DNA of 64,000 nt from Chamaea fasciata. Lineage: Eukaryota > Chordata > Aves > Passeriformes > Sylviidae. Both the position numbers and the translations under genes were made by a program. The DNA lies in NCBI GenBank assembly GCA_029207755.1, contig JARCOQ010000002.1:14213156-14277155 (forward strand), written 5' to 3'. Each line of letters starts with the position of its first letter. Position 1 is the first letter of the stretch. Positions 10,378 to 23,407 of the stretch are shown one piece after another. The notes below the pieces were generated by a model. It made no database searches. It was not told the DNA's origin and saw only the letters and a program-made list of their open reading frames with translations.

Positions 10378-11018
10378 CCTGAAAATCAGTGGAAACTGCT
10401 GAGAGGCTCCAAACTATGAAAATTATCTCATATTCTGTATTCTCCTTCTGAAGTGAAAAAAAGCATCCCCGAATTTTGTTAGAGAGGAATACTTTATTGT
10501 TCAGTTGCATGAAGTGCAGGCAAGTGAGGATGACAGTTGATCCCCTCCAGCAAAAGTAGTGAATACATATTTGACTGCTTTCTCATCCCTAGTCTCAACT
10601 ATCTTCTGTCTAGGAAACTGAAGAGCGAAACCATGCTTTTCGACCCACAAGGTATTATGCATGTTCTGAAGAAAGGGGGAAAAATAATCAAGAATATGAA
10701 ATGTCTGGAGGAAAACTTTCTACTGTTTTACACCACATATCTGAATGCATGTAATGGAAAGGTGTGCCATAAAAAAAATGGGATTAAGGAAAGAGAAAAG
10801 TACCTCAGCTTTTGACCTTTATCAGTCTTGAATGACATCTTCAAGCTATCCTAGATTTATTACATATATTCCTTCAGTGATACCCAGTGGACTCACCTCC
10901 CCTTTAAAGAAGATCTCTGATATTGGAGAGGACTGAAAACAAGCATGTCAGTGCTATAGAGTTTTCATGCTATATAGAGACAACCTAGCCTGGCTTTCCT
11001 GCCCTCCACTTGCATTAC
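10378..11018. other. Unique sequence between two related LTRs
   Basis: No gene or repeat recognised. A 92-codon ORF at 10537-10815 has no motif and looks like chance. Confidence 0.5.
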
Positions 11019-11023
11019 CCCTA

Positions 11024-11768
11024 TGTCTTGGTTTAGAAAGACAGGTGTCCTCCAGGGAAAGCTGGAGCTTCCTTTGGAATGGAGAATGTAAACCCCCTCC
11101 CTCCAAATTATAATTTTGCAATTAGGGGCTTTCAGGCAAAGATATGGGATTAGGAATAACAGTTCTTTACTAGGAATATTAAAAATGCAAATGCAGTAGT
11201 ACAAAAAAGCAAGCAAACAAACCAGAGAAATCATAGAAACACTGAGAGTCAGAATACGACCTGATATCCTGTTGGTCAGGGTGTTGGTAGCAGTCCAAAG
11301 AAGTCCTCCTGGAATAACAGATGAGGTTCTGTTGGAGTAGAGGTGATCCTGTAGAAGGGTCCAGTGGTGGCGAGAAGGGTCTGGTCTTCCTTCAGGAAAT
11401 CCAGTGGAAAAACAGGCTGTCTTGGTGTTTCTAACTCTCCGTTTTTATCTAGGTAGAAATGGTTGGCTCCTCCCATTGGATAGAGCATCTCACAATGAGA
11501 TGATGTAATTGTATCAGTCACGTGGTGAGCCTTAATGGCCCATTAACAGAAGATATCCCCCAGAGGGAGGATGGGCCATGGAAGGGATAAGGAACATTGC
11601 TCCACTTGGTTTTTAACAGCTGGCCCATTAACAGAACACACCCTCTCCCTCTTCCCTGGAGTTATGAGGAATGGGTTATACAAGAGATAAAGAATACACC
11701 TCCCCAACAAGTTTCAACAGATGAAAAATAGAATACACATTTTTGGTTACATATTTCAACCCAAGACA
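11024..11768 (-). mobile_element. Solo LTR related to the first provirus
   Basis: 745 bp, starting TGTCTTGGTTTAG and ending CCAAGACA (8-bp terminal inverted repeat). CCCTA is duplicated at 11019-11023 and 11769-11773. The first 200 bp share clear similarity with the LTRs at 3696 and 42604, including the GGCAAAGAT..GGGA..AGGAATA..CAGTTCTTTACTAG block. Minus-strand promoter signals are a CCAAT box (ATTGG on plus at 11475-11479) and a GATAAAAA TATA-like box (11442-11449). No internal sequence remains, so this is a recombined solo LTR. Confidence 0.92.
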
Positions 11769-11773
11769 CCCTA

Positions 11774-14577
11774 GAAAACGCAGGACACTGCCTGTCATGA
11801 CATCATGAAAATCTTACTCCATCACTTGCTCTGTGTACATCACAGCTGCCCGACTCCCTTCTTTTTGTACGATGCTATCAAATCAATATTTCCAAACCTT
11901 CACCCAGCTCCCTGCAGCTGGTGTAGAACTCATACATCTCTTCAACTTGCTGTATAAAAACTTCTAAACTTTTCAGTAAAATGTTGGGACTGAATTGGCT
12001 AGTGCTGCCCAGTCTGCTGGAGTCAGGCTATGATAAAGGACTTGGATATCCCAGCAAGGTGTTAATCACTGTTTCCCAGTAAAAGTCTGATGATGAAGAT
12101 TAATATATTCTTATTCACCAGCAGTCAGTGGTGATGGCCTTCTTTCCCACTTACCTGTTATAGATATATTCTGTCAATTTAACATTCATGAAAGCTTTAT
12201 GTAAATTTGTTAGCTGGTAATAGAAGTATGCACTAAATGTGCTAAAATTGTCTTGTGCCTGAAACGTCTTCGTTCCTTTTCTCTCTTTCTTTTGCTCTCA
12301 CACACACATTAATAATAATGTATTAAACAGACACTAACCATATGCAATTTTTGCTTACTGATCTATCTGAAAATGTGCACAAAAATAAACTGCTATAGCT
12401 ATCGGTTTATCAGTTCAGTTCTTAAAAATATATATGGAAACACTACAGAAAAAGATGTGAATGGCACACAAAAAAATCTGTGATGAAATTAAAATTTTAT
12501 TAATGCAAATTAATTGTTGTCTTCCTATGTAGACCTTTATCAAATGCATGCTACACGGCAGAATTCATTACTGTTTTTGAATGTATAGGTTTAAAGATCT
12601 TTTAATACTCCTAATAATTTCTATTCTGCTTATTATTGCAGAAGATAATTTGAAGACAATGGAGTAGATTTTTGTGACAGTGTTTCTAGTATATTGTGAA
12701 AAGAAATGTATATGGAATTTTTGTTGGATTCTCTTGTACTAAGTGGTTTTTTGTGTCTTCCAAGAGCAGCACTGTCTTACAAAAGTAACATCCATGTCTC
12801 TGCTGGACCATGCAGAAATACAAAATGTGAATTGCTAGGTTGAATTGCAAAAATCCTTTTCATTTTCCCCAGTGTTTAAATGGCTTTTAAAATGGATTAC
12901 CTGTTCAGTCCTATACTAGTGACAAAACTAACTTCATAAACACCTAACATTTAGGTGACTTTGATGAAATTTCAATGCTTGGATATAACAGGATGATTGC
13001 AAACTGATATTTCATGAGATCATCAATAAAATTCTTCTCTGAATGTGAATAAAAAATACATCAAGCCTTATGAATGTGGACTGCTTTGCCATTATACATT
13101 TTACAGTATTGTAAGTGACAGCAGACAGAAAATACAGATTTCTTTGTTTCCATGGTATGTTTAAAAATCCTACAGTCCAGGAAAAGGTTTCTGGCTACAA
13201 TGAAAGCAGTTCCAAAGAAGGGCTACACCTTAATGCGTGATTTCTGAGCAATGAATAGATTCACAGTACCCCAGCCTTTTAAATAACCCCAGCATGGGTT
13301 GAGTTTGCATATGCAAACTGAATCATTACATTGTGATTTCTCCTTTCTATCATGCTTCATGCCCTGATTTTGCTATAGTGAAACATCTTTAATAACATTA
13401 AATAGTTGCAAAATGAGCCTTTGATATTTTACAGCTTTGTGTATTATCAAAATATTTTACAAAGTTTATGCAAAGGATATGAATGATTGAAATTCTTGAA
13501 CACTCGTCTATAAGTAAGCTGATTCTGGTTTAATTCCCCTCATTTACATTTTAATATTAAAAATTTTAGACACTCAGTATATGCAAATTTTTTTTATATA
13601 GTATTTTTAAATGCCACTAATTTTAAATAAATGTGTGTATTTTCACCTGTAGCGATAATGACTTCTAAAAGCTAATACCAGCAGGGGTAATCACAAACTT
13701 GCAATTAAAGTAGCCAGTCACATTCATAATTTTTAAAAGATTAGTATGAAAAATTGCCCTTGGAAGTTTATAAAAAATCTTTTTTTGGGGAAAAAAAAAA
13801 AAAAGCCAAAACATTTTTGAATTGGTTCTGTACTCATTATGCCCATGCTTGCAGAGCATAGCAACACACTTTACAAAGGGATATCTTTGCTCATGTGTGA
13901 TACAGACAAACTACAAGTGAATTCTGAGAAGCTAATTCTTGTTCTGATAACAGCCTGGCCCTGGATACAGAAAACAGGACAAGCTCAACACCTGCCTCTA
14001 TGCGTCTTTTACAGCCTGTATCTGTTCACACAAGCCAAACATCAATAAATAAACTATACAGTTTTGTGGGCAGACTGCTTTTCAGTAAGTTCTTAGTTTC
14101 TTTTGTTTCTCAGATGTCCTCAGTATCAGTTGGGATTGTTAGTTTATCCTACAAAGACATCAATTGTATCAAATTGCAGTTGCTTTCTGAAATAGTTTAT
14201 CAAATATTTTGTCTTGTTTTTCTTAACCACTGTGTTCGCAGCTTCTGTAATGAGGGGAACATACAAAAAAAATCTGTCACTAAATAGTGCTTCAGTCGCT
14301 GGAAGAGAAACAAAGCAAACCTGATGGAGATTCTTTCTTTGAAAAGAGAGTTATTGATGCACTGGTTGAAGCCCGGTGTTATATCTAGCACAAGAAACCA
14401 TCATCTCTGGCTCTGTTCAGCTTGGGATGTTTCATTAAAACAGAATATGTCCTAAGAGATTTTCAGAACTTGGCATTCCCACATATAAATATGTTCAATA
14501 TAATCAAGTAGCATATTTACATGGTTAAATTTAACCATTTTCATTAAAAATTTTCCATATAAAGTGTCCATATAAAA
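11774..14577. other. Unique AT-rich sequence, no gene seen
   Basis: About 2.8 kb of AT-rich sequence. No repeat family, exon-like conserved block or RNA gene was recognised. An A-run lies near 13791-13804. Confidence 0.5.
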
Positions 14578-14583
14578 CCCTTC

Positions 14584-14855
14584 TGTCGCCAGTAGGGACA
14601 CAAAAGAACCACACTCACTCAGGTTCAGAGGTGAGCAGAGAAAGAGAAAGTTTATTATCATTTGTGATTTAAATAGGATTTGGAGTTTGGTCAAGGACTG
14701 GTAGATGGGAGGAACACCTTTCTGACCCTAGTGGTCAGTTCACCAGTCCATCACAGACTGGAATGAAAACAATCTACTTGTTTATGTTACATTCGTGAGA
14801 GACTCCACTAGACATATGTAAACAGTCATCAGAAGGCTAAAGAATCAGGGCGATA
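14584..14855 (-). mobile_element. Short solo LTR with 6-bp target duplication
   Basis: 272 bp. CCCTTC flanks both sides (14578-14583 and 14856-14861). On the minus strand it has a TATTTAAAT box, AATAAACTTTCTCTTTCTC, and ends GGCGACA; the opposite end begins TATCGCC, so one base of the TG terminus has changed (TG to TA). A 6-bp duplication points to a class II (ERVK-like or alpharetrovirus-like) integrase. Confidence 0.82.
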
Positions 14856-14861
14856 CCCTTC

Positions 14862-17060
14862 TAAAATACTGTGCATTTCTTCTTGAAGAAATAGAAATGG
14901 ATATTATTCTGATGCCAATAAAAGCATGCAAAAGAGTAAAAGTTTTACAATCTGAAATGCTAATACCTATTTTATATAGTATATCATGACTATGTAAGAA
15001 CATTAGATCTTCTTAACTTTATCATGGCTTCTGACTACATGTTCCTTACGCTATTTCACATCCAATTATTACAAGAGATGCTATTTTTTTCTAGACTGCT
15101 TTGCACTTTTTATTTATGCAGTAATTTTCTCATCTTACCTGACTTTTCAAATCCTTATTTTTCACAAGAAGTGGGATGATTGACTTTAGGGCCACCATGA
15201 ATTTAAAATTTGTTTTGAAAATTTTCCAAACAAATAAGTTCTCAAAGTGTACCGGGGGTTCAATTATGAAACAATATTTGACTTCATAAGGAATTACAAA
15301 TCCTAATTGGATTTACATATTTTTACTAGCTGCGGGTTCATGCAACCAGTCTTAGGCATGATTCTTGCTTTATCCATGAGTACATACAGAAAAAACTTGT
15401 AAGTTTAACCCAGAAAGTAATCTCATCTTATGATTTCCTGCCTTGAAAAATGGCTACCATAAATTGTTGTTTGCCTTTTCTGAAACTACATTGTGCTATA
15501 GAAAATATAATAATCTGACTTTTCTTTAGCCTAAAGTTTCGGTGATACTTCCAGAAAATAGTAGTTTTTTAATCATTCTACTGCTTTTCTTCAAATCAAT
15601 ATATGAGTAGATATCATAGTCTTACCTCACAAAGAATGAAAGTACAGTAAATTGAGGAAAAGTCTTCTGTGGTCTTTTGTAGTTTTCAGACAACAATTGC
15701 AACATTAAAAAATACATCCCCTTTTCTTCTTTTTAATATATGCTTTTAAAGATAGTAAAAGAAAAATAGCTAAGTACTCCCAAAATTAAGACCCTCAAGC
15801 CATAAGGTCAAAAAAACTTACACAAGTGCAACTTCTTCACAAGGGTAAAGCACTACTTAGAAGTGCATTAAAATGGAAAGACAATTATGTATAAGAAACA
15901 CTGGAAGGAAAACAATGAAGTCATACACAGAGCAAAAAATTTAAAAATATTTCATTCTAACATATTCAATATATCTGCCTTTTTATATCAATACTAAGCT
16001 CAAATTCATTGATAACACACCACAGACACCAGGTAAGTGTGGACTGTAGGTGATTTGCCTCTGGCTTACATCAGTGAATAAAAAACTTGGAAAAGCACGT
16101 CCAGAGAGTTGAAGTTGGGGCTTGGATGTTGCACAGAGGACAGGGATAAAAAGATATTTGGAGACCAAACCCACATAGAAAGCAGGGCTAGTGCTAGGGA
16201 TGAGAATAAGTACTGTCTCAAGGCAGCATTTGAAAGGACCAGGCTCTGAAGGCTGAGCTGGAGCAAAGCCTGGGAGAGGGCAGCAGGACTGGGTGGTCAG
16301 TTCAGGTTTGCTTGTGCCCTTCAGGCCCTGACAGCTGAAGACAATCATGAAAAAACAAACAATGGGAGTACATCCAAATGGTGGCTTCACACCTCTGATT
16401 AACATCATTTAGATACATCTGTGCACTCAAAGAAAGGTAATGATAACTGGACCAAAGGAGCTTATATGGTCATGACTGTGTGGAGCTAAAGTGAACAACG
16501 GTCATTTTCAATGATATTTATGCTAGGTTTTACCAAGGACTTTCCTAAGCCTGTAATTTTTTTAATCATTACAATATAATCTATACACTACAGGAGCAAA
16601 GGTGCTTAGTCAGTGATCTATAAAATAAAATCTCAGTGGGATCCAGCTCTTGAAAAATTTAAATGGTCTGGATGGGTTGATTTCCTTATTGCAGAAAAGA
16701 ACTCATTTGTAGGCAAAAGGCAAAGACAATGTGGGTGAATACTTTTGTCTTTTATAAACTAGCTGATTTTAAACTACTGTTCTAAGTAGAGCTTAGGGAA
16801 GCTCTGTCAACTTAGATGATCTGAATAGTCTAATGACCATCTGAATGGTTTAATGTATTCATCATATTTTATAAACATTATCATTCATTTTACATTCTTG
16901 AATTTCATAAACTAATTTTTAAAAGAGATTATGTGAAGAATACAAGCAGCACCATAGTAAGTCTTTACTCAAAGAAAAAGTCTCAAAAATATTAACTATC
17001 CTTCTCTACATACTGCATTTATAAAACCTTCACCTTTTCTGCTGAACTCACAGCATGAAA
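14862..17060. other. Unique AT-rich sequence, no gene seen
   Basis: No repeat or exon recognised. A 141-codon minus-strand ORF at 15983-16408 has no motif and overlaps others in different frames, so I treat it as chance. Confidence 0.5.
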
Positions 17061-17065
17061 ATGCT

Positions 17066-17744
17066 TGTCCTGGGGTGACGTAGTGAGGTTTGTATCCCCA
17101 ATCGTCTGTTGGGTCTGGGAGCAGGGGGAAGGGAGAGGCATACAGTTTGTTTTTAGAAACTTTCCTCCTCCGACTGGCCTTGAGAGTTGGATTCAGCAAC
17201 ACACGGTGAGGGACGGAGAGATCTTCTTTTTTTTCCCTCGTGTTTCTTTTTTTCTCTCAGTGGTTAGTTAGTTACTTAGTGAGTAGCTAGCAGAGGGGGA
17301 GAAGCTTCAAATTTTTTTCTTCTCCTCCTGGGTTTTTTTTCCTTTTTTCTTTCGTGGTTTTTTTTTTCCTCCTTTTTTTCGCCTTCCCTTGGAACTGTTA
17401 CAATCTCTCTGGACTGAAGACCTGGGGGAGCGCCGTGGGGGGCTCGCACTTGGAACCCACCAAGATCCATCCTGCGCAGCAACATTTCCCAGCGCCAGAG
17501 GGACTGAGACAGAGCAACCACCTCCAGGAAGGACTTCTTTTCCAAATCTGTCATCTCTCCAGAGCGGCACAAAGTTCTCGTCATTGGGTATTGTCCAAAT
17601 TACTGTGCTGGGGAGTGCTTTGCTTGTTTAATAAACAGGGTTCTTTCCACTTCTCTCTGAGAAGTTTTTTTTCCGAACCAGTTGGGGGAAGGAAGGGAGG
17701 GCCCCTTAGGAGGTTTCCTCCCAAATCTACCTTAAACCTCTACA
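17066..17744 (+). mobile_element. Solo LTR, family J copy 1
   Basis: 679 bp, starting TGTCCTGGGGTGAC and ending CCTCTACA. ATGCT is duplicated at 17061-17065 and 17745-17749. AATAAA at 17630-17635 gives plus orientation. It is closely related to 50322-50980: shared GTATCCCCAATCGTCTGTT near the start and GGAGGTTTCCTCCCAAAT near the end. Pyrimidine-rich runs fill 17225-17390. The ORFs here of up to 141 codons are LTR noise. Confidence 0.93.
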
Positions 17745-17749
17745 ATGCT

Positions 17750-19039
17750 TTAGAAGGTACTCAAGAAAAGAAACTGTAGAAATGCATACTGTACCTGAAC
17801 TATATAACTGTTTCAACACTGCAACCTAGAAGTATTTGAATTGTTTAACAAATTTTTCCCAGCGTTAGTATTTGGACATTTTCTGAGAGCAGGTTCTTCT
17901 CCAGTGGGAGATAATAGGGATTTTCACTTTCATATACCACTAAAAAATTTTAGCAATTTGGAATAGAGCAATGCCATGGAATTATGGAATTCTAGGACTG
18001 AAGTTGAATTTGCATTGTTTGAATATGGAAACCTGACTCAAGTTGTTCTTCCTGTTCATGTGAAGTTAACAGTTGGACCCAATGGCTAGGGATAAGGATT
18101 GGAGTCCGAAGATCCAAATTACTTGTTTGGGATTAGTCACTCTTGGCTTTTCAAGATGAACTCGTTGTCATGTAAATAAGCAGCCACTGTGGGTCAGTGA
18201 CATCGCTGGCCTTGGAGAAGAGCTACTGATGTAAAGCAGTTCTCAATACTTCTTTGGTCTGTTGAAAAACTGGTCACATTGTGAGCTCACGAACGGAAAG
18301 GTGGCAGTGTGAGCCTGCACGATACCACCCGACATTAGTAGGACCTTCCAGTTACAGTGTCCTTTGATTATTACTGTTGTTTGTTGTGGTAATGCAGGGT
18401 TAACTTCTGCAGTAGCTGACTGTGTGCTATCAACAGGAAACATGATAAAACATACTCTACAAAGTAAAGATTGACTGCTCAGACCAGAATCCACTAACTT
18501 TTAAAAATCAATACTAATTCTTATTGAAATTGTGTCATATAAATTGTGTTTGTTTGAATTCCACTTTGTTCAGAACAAATCATCCTTAGTGGTGGGATTT
18601 CCTTTTAAAATGAACATATAATTCTTTTCAAAATCACACACAAATTCATTTTTAAAAAATCCATCAGTGTTGTCTTTTGATATAAATTTGTCCAAAGATG
18701 AACTTACTCAGACAGGTAGTAATCATAATCAGTTTGACAGAATTTAGAATTAATTATGTGTCAAATTTACATCTCAGAGTTACTTTCTCAAAAGAATTTC
18801 CATGTCATTCAAATCAAATTGTTTTATTTTCTTCACATCAATAGTGGGGCCATATCTAACCAACACCTGCATCCATGCTTTAGGAATAGGAGCTGCCCCA
18901 CAGAAGTAATTTAGCTTTATCTATGCTATGATATGAATTCATCAGTAAGAAATACTTTTTTTTTTTTTTTTATTATGAATAAACCATCAAGATTGTTTAG
19001 AAAACTAAACCATAAATACACTTATGTGTTGGATGTAGG
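17750..19039. other. Unique AT-rich sequence, no gene seen
   Basis: No family recognised. A T16 run lies at 18956-18971. Confidence 0.5.
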
Positions 19040-19762
19040 TTTCAAAGAGCTGACTAGCAGCAGAGGGTGGCAGAATTAGCTTCCACAAGAAGAGTCCAAG
19101 GGCTGATCCTTGCCAGTCATCTACTGCAAACCCATTGCAGGACACAGCTGAGCCTGTCGGGATTGAACGGTGTCACCTCTGAGAAGACATATACAAGAAA
19201 AAGCAAAAGACTGCATAGCAGTGAGGACAAGAAAGATGGAAAAACAGCTGAGTGGACACCAAGGTGGAAGAAGAGATGGCAGAGGTGCTTCCAGCACAGG
19301 AGCAGCAGATATATGTGCTCCAGCCCTCTAGGAACCCTGCACAGGAGGAGGTGGATACTTCCTGAAGGAAGCTAAGGCATGTGCAGAACCTGCTCCTGAC
19401 TGTAATTTCAGTCCCCTGACAGCAACTGCAGTTTATGAAGAGGATCTCAGGCAGGAGCAGCTTTTCTGGCAGGAACTGTGGCCCATGAAGGGGCTATGCT
19501 CGGAGTCTTTTTCCAAATTGTATGTTGTGGAGAGGGCCTGCATTTGAGCTGGGAAAAACTGTAGGCAGGAAGGGCAGCAAAGAGCAACTGTTGTTGACTG
19601 ATCAGATCCCCCTATTCACAGTTCTCCAGCTCCATTTGGATGGAAGAAAATGGAGGGGTTGTGCATGAAGGAATGATATTCAGCCTGCGAAGAGGGTTGT
19701 GGGTCACGGTAACTTTAGCTTTTTTCTTTGTTTCTTACCATTCGACTTTACATTTAAGGGGC
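19040..19762 (+). mobile_element. Degraded avian LTR-type repeat, left part
   Basis: GC-richer block with repeated units such as GGAACTGTGGCCCATGAAGG near 19470. It ends in a T-rich stretch and GGGGC, and continues at 21223 after the nested LTR. The right part (CAGTTTCCCAAGATGAGTCC) matches the minus-strand copy at 52858-53460 in order and wording, so the two halves form one element. The left boundary is approximate. The 102-codon ORF at 19067-19375 lies in the repeat and is not a host gene. Confidence 0.6.
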
Positions 19763-21222
19763 TATAGTGGTTTCACGTTCACCAAATTTCTGTTTTGCTC
19801 AATTTAGTGTAGTGGTTTGAGTGTCTACTCTTTTTTACTTCTGGGAGATAGGATTTTGGGAGAAAAAGGCAAAACAGGCCCAACTTAAAGGTAAACAGAT
19901 AGTTTATTAATACACACTAAGGAAAAAGAAATGAAAAAAAAATGAAACTTTCAAACACCTTTCCCCCTACCACAAACTGTTCACTTTCCCACACAACATA
20001 GAAAGAAAACTATGATTTTCTGTCAGTTGCAACCATCTAGACATTATCTTGCATCACTTTGGGAGAGGAGTCTCTCTAGAGTTTCATGGAGATACTTGCC
20101 ACAAGAAAAAGAGTCTCGTAGCTCTCAGTGTCACAAATCTGCAGCCACCCGGAATTTTGCAGACCTATTAGCAGCCTCTCCCCTGGCTACTCATGGGCCT
20201 CAGCATATTTGGGGTACCATTTTAAGAATGCTTCTTCTAGTATAAAACAGGGATTTTCTTCTTCCATCTCTAAAATCGTCTCTATCTCGAAGGAAATAGA
20301 GACCTCCCATTAGCCCAGGAGCCAGGGCTTCAAATCATTTCTCTCTAGAATCATCTTCATCTCAAAAGCTGAGACCTCCTTATTTTTACTGCAGGAGCCA
20401 GGGGGCTTACTCTGTTCAAAATTCTCAGTTAAATCTCAATTATAACAGTACACACAGCCCTTTGGCTAGAACTTGCAATTCCCCCAAACAGCATTATGAT
20501 ATTACAAGAATAGTCCATTTCTCCATGATTTACATCCAGAGAAGTCCAATCAAAAATGTCCACTTCCTCCATCCTTTCTTCCAGTAGTCTTTATCAGTTA
20601 GTTCGCTGACTTTTTCTCATGCTGTCTCTTTACATTTTAAATCACCCTGTCTTTCATGGAGGAGGGAAAGCGTTAATGTCTTTGCCCAGAGTCTTTATTT
20701 CCTCTCCTGGAACTTCAAGGCCCACCCCTGGTCAGATCCAAAGCAGCTCTAACTTGGATCAGCTCCCTGGGGCTCCGGGGAGAGATTCTCTCCTCCCTTG
20801 GGCCAGCAGCGCTGGCAGCCAAGTCAAGAGCACGGCCCAGCCATGTCTGGCCTGCCCTGCTGGCTGCCACAGCCCCTGGTGCAGGGCCAGCCTCCTCCTC
20901 CCCAGTTGGCAGCCAAGAAGGGAAAAGGAGACGCTGCTGGCCCAGGCTTCTCTCCTGTGGGGCAGCAGCCCCTGGAGGCCTGGCCGGGGCCGACCCCAAC
21001 CACTGAGGTGGCGGGGCCTGGACCCAGACCTCTAACTTACAAAGTGATGTTAACTCCTTGCCAGCCAGAAGAGAGAAAAAGGGGCGAGCCACCTGGAATC
21101 CTCTGATTTAAGCCTGGGCTCTCCAGAGGCATGAACAACTCTTCAGTTGGTCAGCCAAACTGCCAATATCTGCCACAACTTCCTCAGAAAAAAACTCCTC
21201 ACACCCGTGCTAAACTGCCACA
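19763..21222 (-). mobile_element. Long solo LTR nested in an older repeat
   Basis: 1460 bp, flanked by GGGGC (19758-19762 and 21223-21227). On the minus strand it starts TGTGGCAGTTTAGCAC, has a TTAAAT-type TATA near 21105, a long GC-rich transcribed part (20680-21060) and AATAAA (TTTATT on plus at 19903-19908), and ends CCACTATA, where the terminal CA has changed to TA. The overlapping ORFs of 102-138 codons at 20619-21106 lie in its GC-rich part on both strands and are not supported as genes. Class is unknown. Confidence 0.68.
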
Positions 21223-21315
21223 GGGGCAATAAACTAAACTCAGTTTCCCAAGATGAGTCCTCTTTGCCCATGGTGGCAACTGGTAAGTGACCACCCTGCC
21301 TTGGGATAATTTTTG
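21223..21315 (+). mobile_element. Degraded avian LTR-type repeat, right part
   Basis: Continues the element at 19040-19762 after the nested LTR: AAACTCAGTTTCCCAAGATG then TGGTAAGTGACC, which parallels the reverse complement of about 52940-53020. End approximate. Confidence 0.55.
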
Positions 21316-23402
21316 TCATGAACTCAGCCCATGCAGAGAATATTTAGATACGATGATTTCTTTATTGTATAGAGAAAACTGCTTAAAAAGAGATGCAACA
21401 TCTTTCTGTAACAGTAACATTATTTTTTTTTTGACAAGTGGAACATTCCTACAGTCCTACAGTGTCTGAAGTGTTTAAAGCTCTTCCAAGCCTGAGAACC
21501 TGTATTTATATCTGCATTGTTTTCTCTACACCATAAAAGTAAAGTCAATAAGACCCTAAAAAATATGTTTCTACATTAAAAACATAGTAATTATTGTCCC
21601 ACAAGAAGATATTGTATTTATTTTCCTGAAGTTAAAGGTAGAAGAATAAATTCTGATAATTCAAGAAAATGGTCTTTCTAAGGATGTATAATTAAAAACA
21701 AACAACAAAAATCACCATATACTTATGAAAATAAAACCATCACCATAAGCCTAGGTATACAAAAAAAACAAAAAAAAAAAAACAAAAAAAAAAAAAAAAA
21801 GGAAAATTACAGACAAAAAGACAATTTCTGATTTTCCCTTCTACTGCAATAAGCTTCTGTTATACATTTAGATAATTTCTGTGCTATGCTGATCTCACAG
21901 AAAAAAATGCAAATGCACACACTTCTGTATGGAAACAAGGTAACAATGGAATATGCAAGCCTTATTTATAAGATTTAGGTGATATTTGTGTTTCAACACT
22001 TTCCCAAATTGAGGTCATCTTCTACAGAGAAATTCTCTATTTCACTAGTCTAAACAAACATTATTTTTAAAAAACAATAATATTTGACACACAAGCCTCT
22101 TTATAGATTAATATTCTTCTGCATGCATATATATGAATTGCACAAAAGCAAAGAAAGAAGATCTGTAAAAACGCATGGAAACACAGGACTGGGAGGCCTC
22201 CAGGTCTGTGTGGTTGGTGTGTTGTTTTAAGGAGACTACTTTTATAAACGTTAAAGCCTCTGCTTAGAAAATAATTTTGATTTTTTCTGTTATACTTCTC
22301 TATGACTTTTTAATTTCACTGAATCTGCAGAAACATGCAGCTCTACTTTCTAGATGTTCCTTCTAGTGCCCAAACAGGACTTAGTTGCCATCAATTTCTA
22401 CCCATCTTTTATTCTGCCAGCATGTCTTTGATCTTCCATTCTGGAGTATGCATCACAGTCCTACCATGCCCTGTTGGACATATGCAAACTAACCAGGATT
22501 CTCTCCAACATATTGGATTAATTTAAGAATGCCAGCCTATTTTTCTTTTATTGTATATGCTCTTCTTTCTCTAGGTGATCCTTGAAGCAATTTCTTGTTT
22601 CAGCAAGAGTTAATTATTCTTGAAAACAGCCAGTCAAAACTCTGTAGGGTTCAAAATTAGGTCAGTCTGTGCTTAATAAAATAGAATCAAACATTCCCTC
22701 TGTCTGCTGAATACAACTCAAATGATACAACTCATGCTTTTATCATGGATGTGAATTATTATTTTTCAGCAAGAAGAGGACTCTAGCTTTCATTGCTGTT
22801 ATTTATAGAGAAGCTATGCTTTGTACAGTGTCCAATGCTATATAGTTCATGAAATAAGCCTGTTCTTTTGAAGGCAATCTTTTATCTAAATTTCAAAGCT
22901 GTAGCATTAAAAAGAAGATTTCAGAATCCAAAATACTGAGTATCTGAAGAGGCTCTATTGTAAACTATAAGATTTAAAGAAGTTGAAATTACATTTCAGA
23001 TTCCTTATTCACAATTTTACTTTCAGTTTCTATGTCACTGGAACAGATCTGGGCTTTTGTTTATCTCTAAGTACAGATTAAAATGGGCTCAGGACTAACC
23101 TCTGACATTTGATTCCACCAATATTTGCTACATTTCCCATGACATTGTAAGAATGGCTTTCCTTACAAAGTTGACGTACAAAAATCCTGTGTAAATTTCC
23201 TAAGACGTGTATTTGTGAATGACAAATAAAATAAGTCTTAAAAAATATGACAGATTGTTTTCTCAGTATTTCAACAGGATAACTGCTGGCAAAAAAAAAA
23301 AACCCTATAAATCCATCACTTGCTGAGTTTTGCATATTCTATAGGAGCACCGTGATATCAAAGATGTAGTGAAAATTAGTTTTTCTGTTCCTCACTTTCT
23401 TT
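21316..23402. other. Unique AT-rich sequence, no gene seen
   Basis: Includes an A-rich run with interspersed C at 21761-21800. No exon, RNA gene or repeat family recognised. Confidence 0.5.
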
Positions 23403-23407
23403 TAGAT

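Noticed and set aside
15983..16408. 141-codon minus ORF
   Set aside because: No domain, overlaps another frame, and sits in AT-rich unique sequence without splice or promoter context.
17354..17779. 141-codon plus ORF
   Set aside because: Runs across the R-U5 part of a solo LTR and through its target duplication.
20619..21106. 138-, 125- and 102-codon ORFs on both strands
   Set aside because: They overlap one another in the GC-rich part of a nested LTR; no motif or codon signal.
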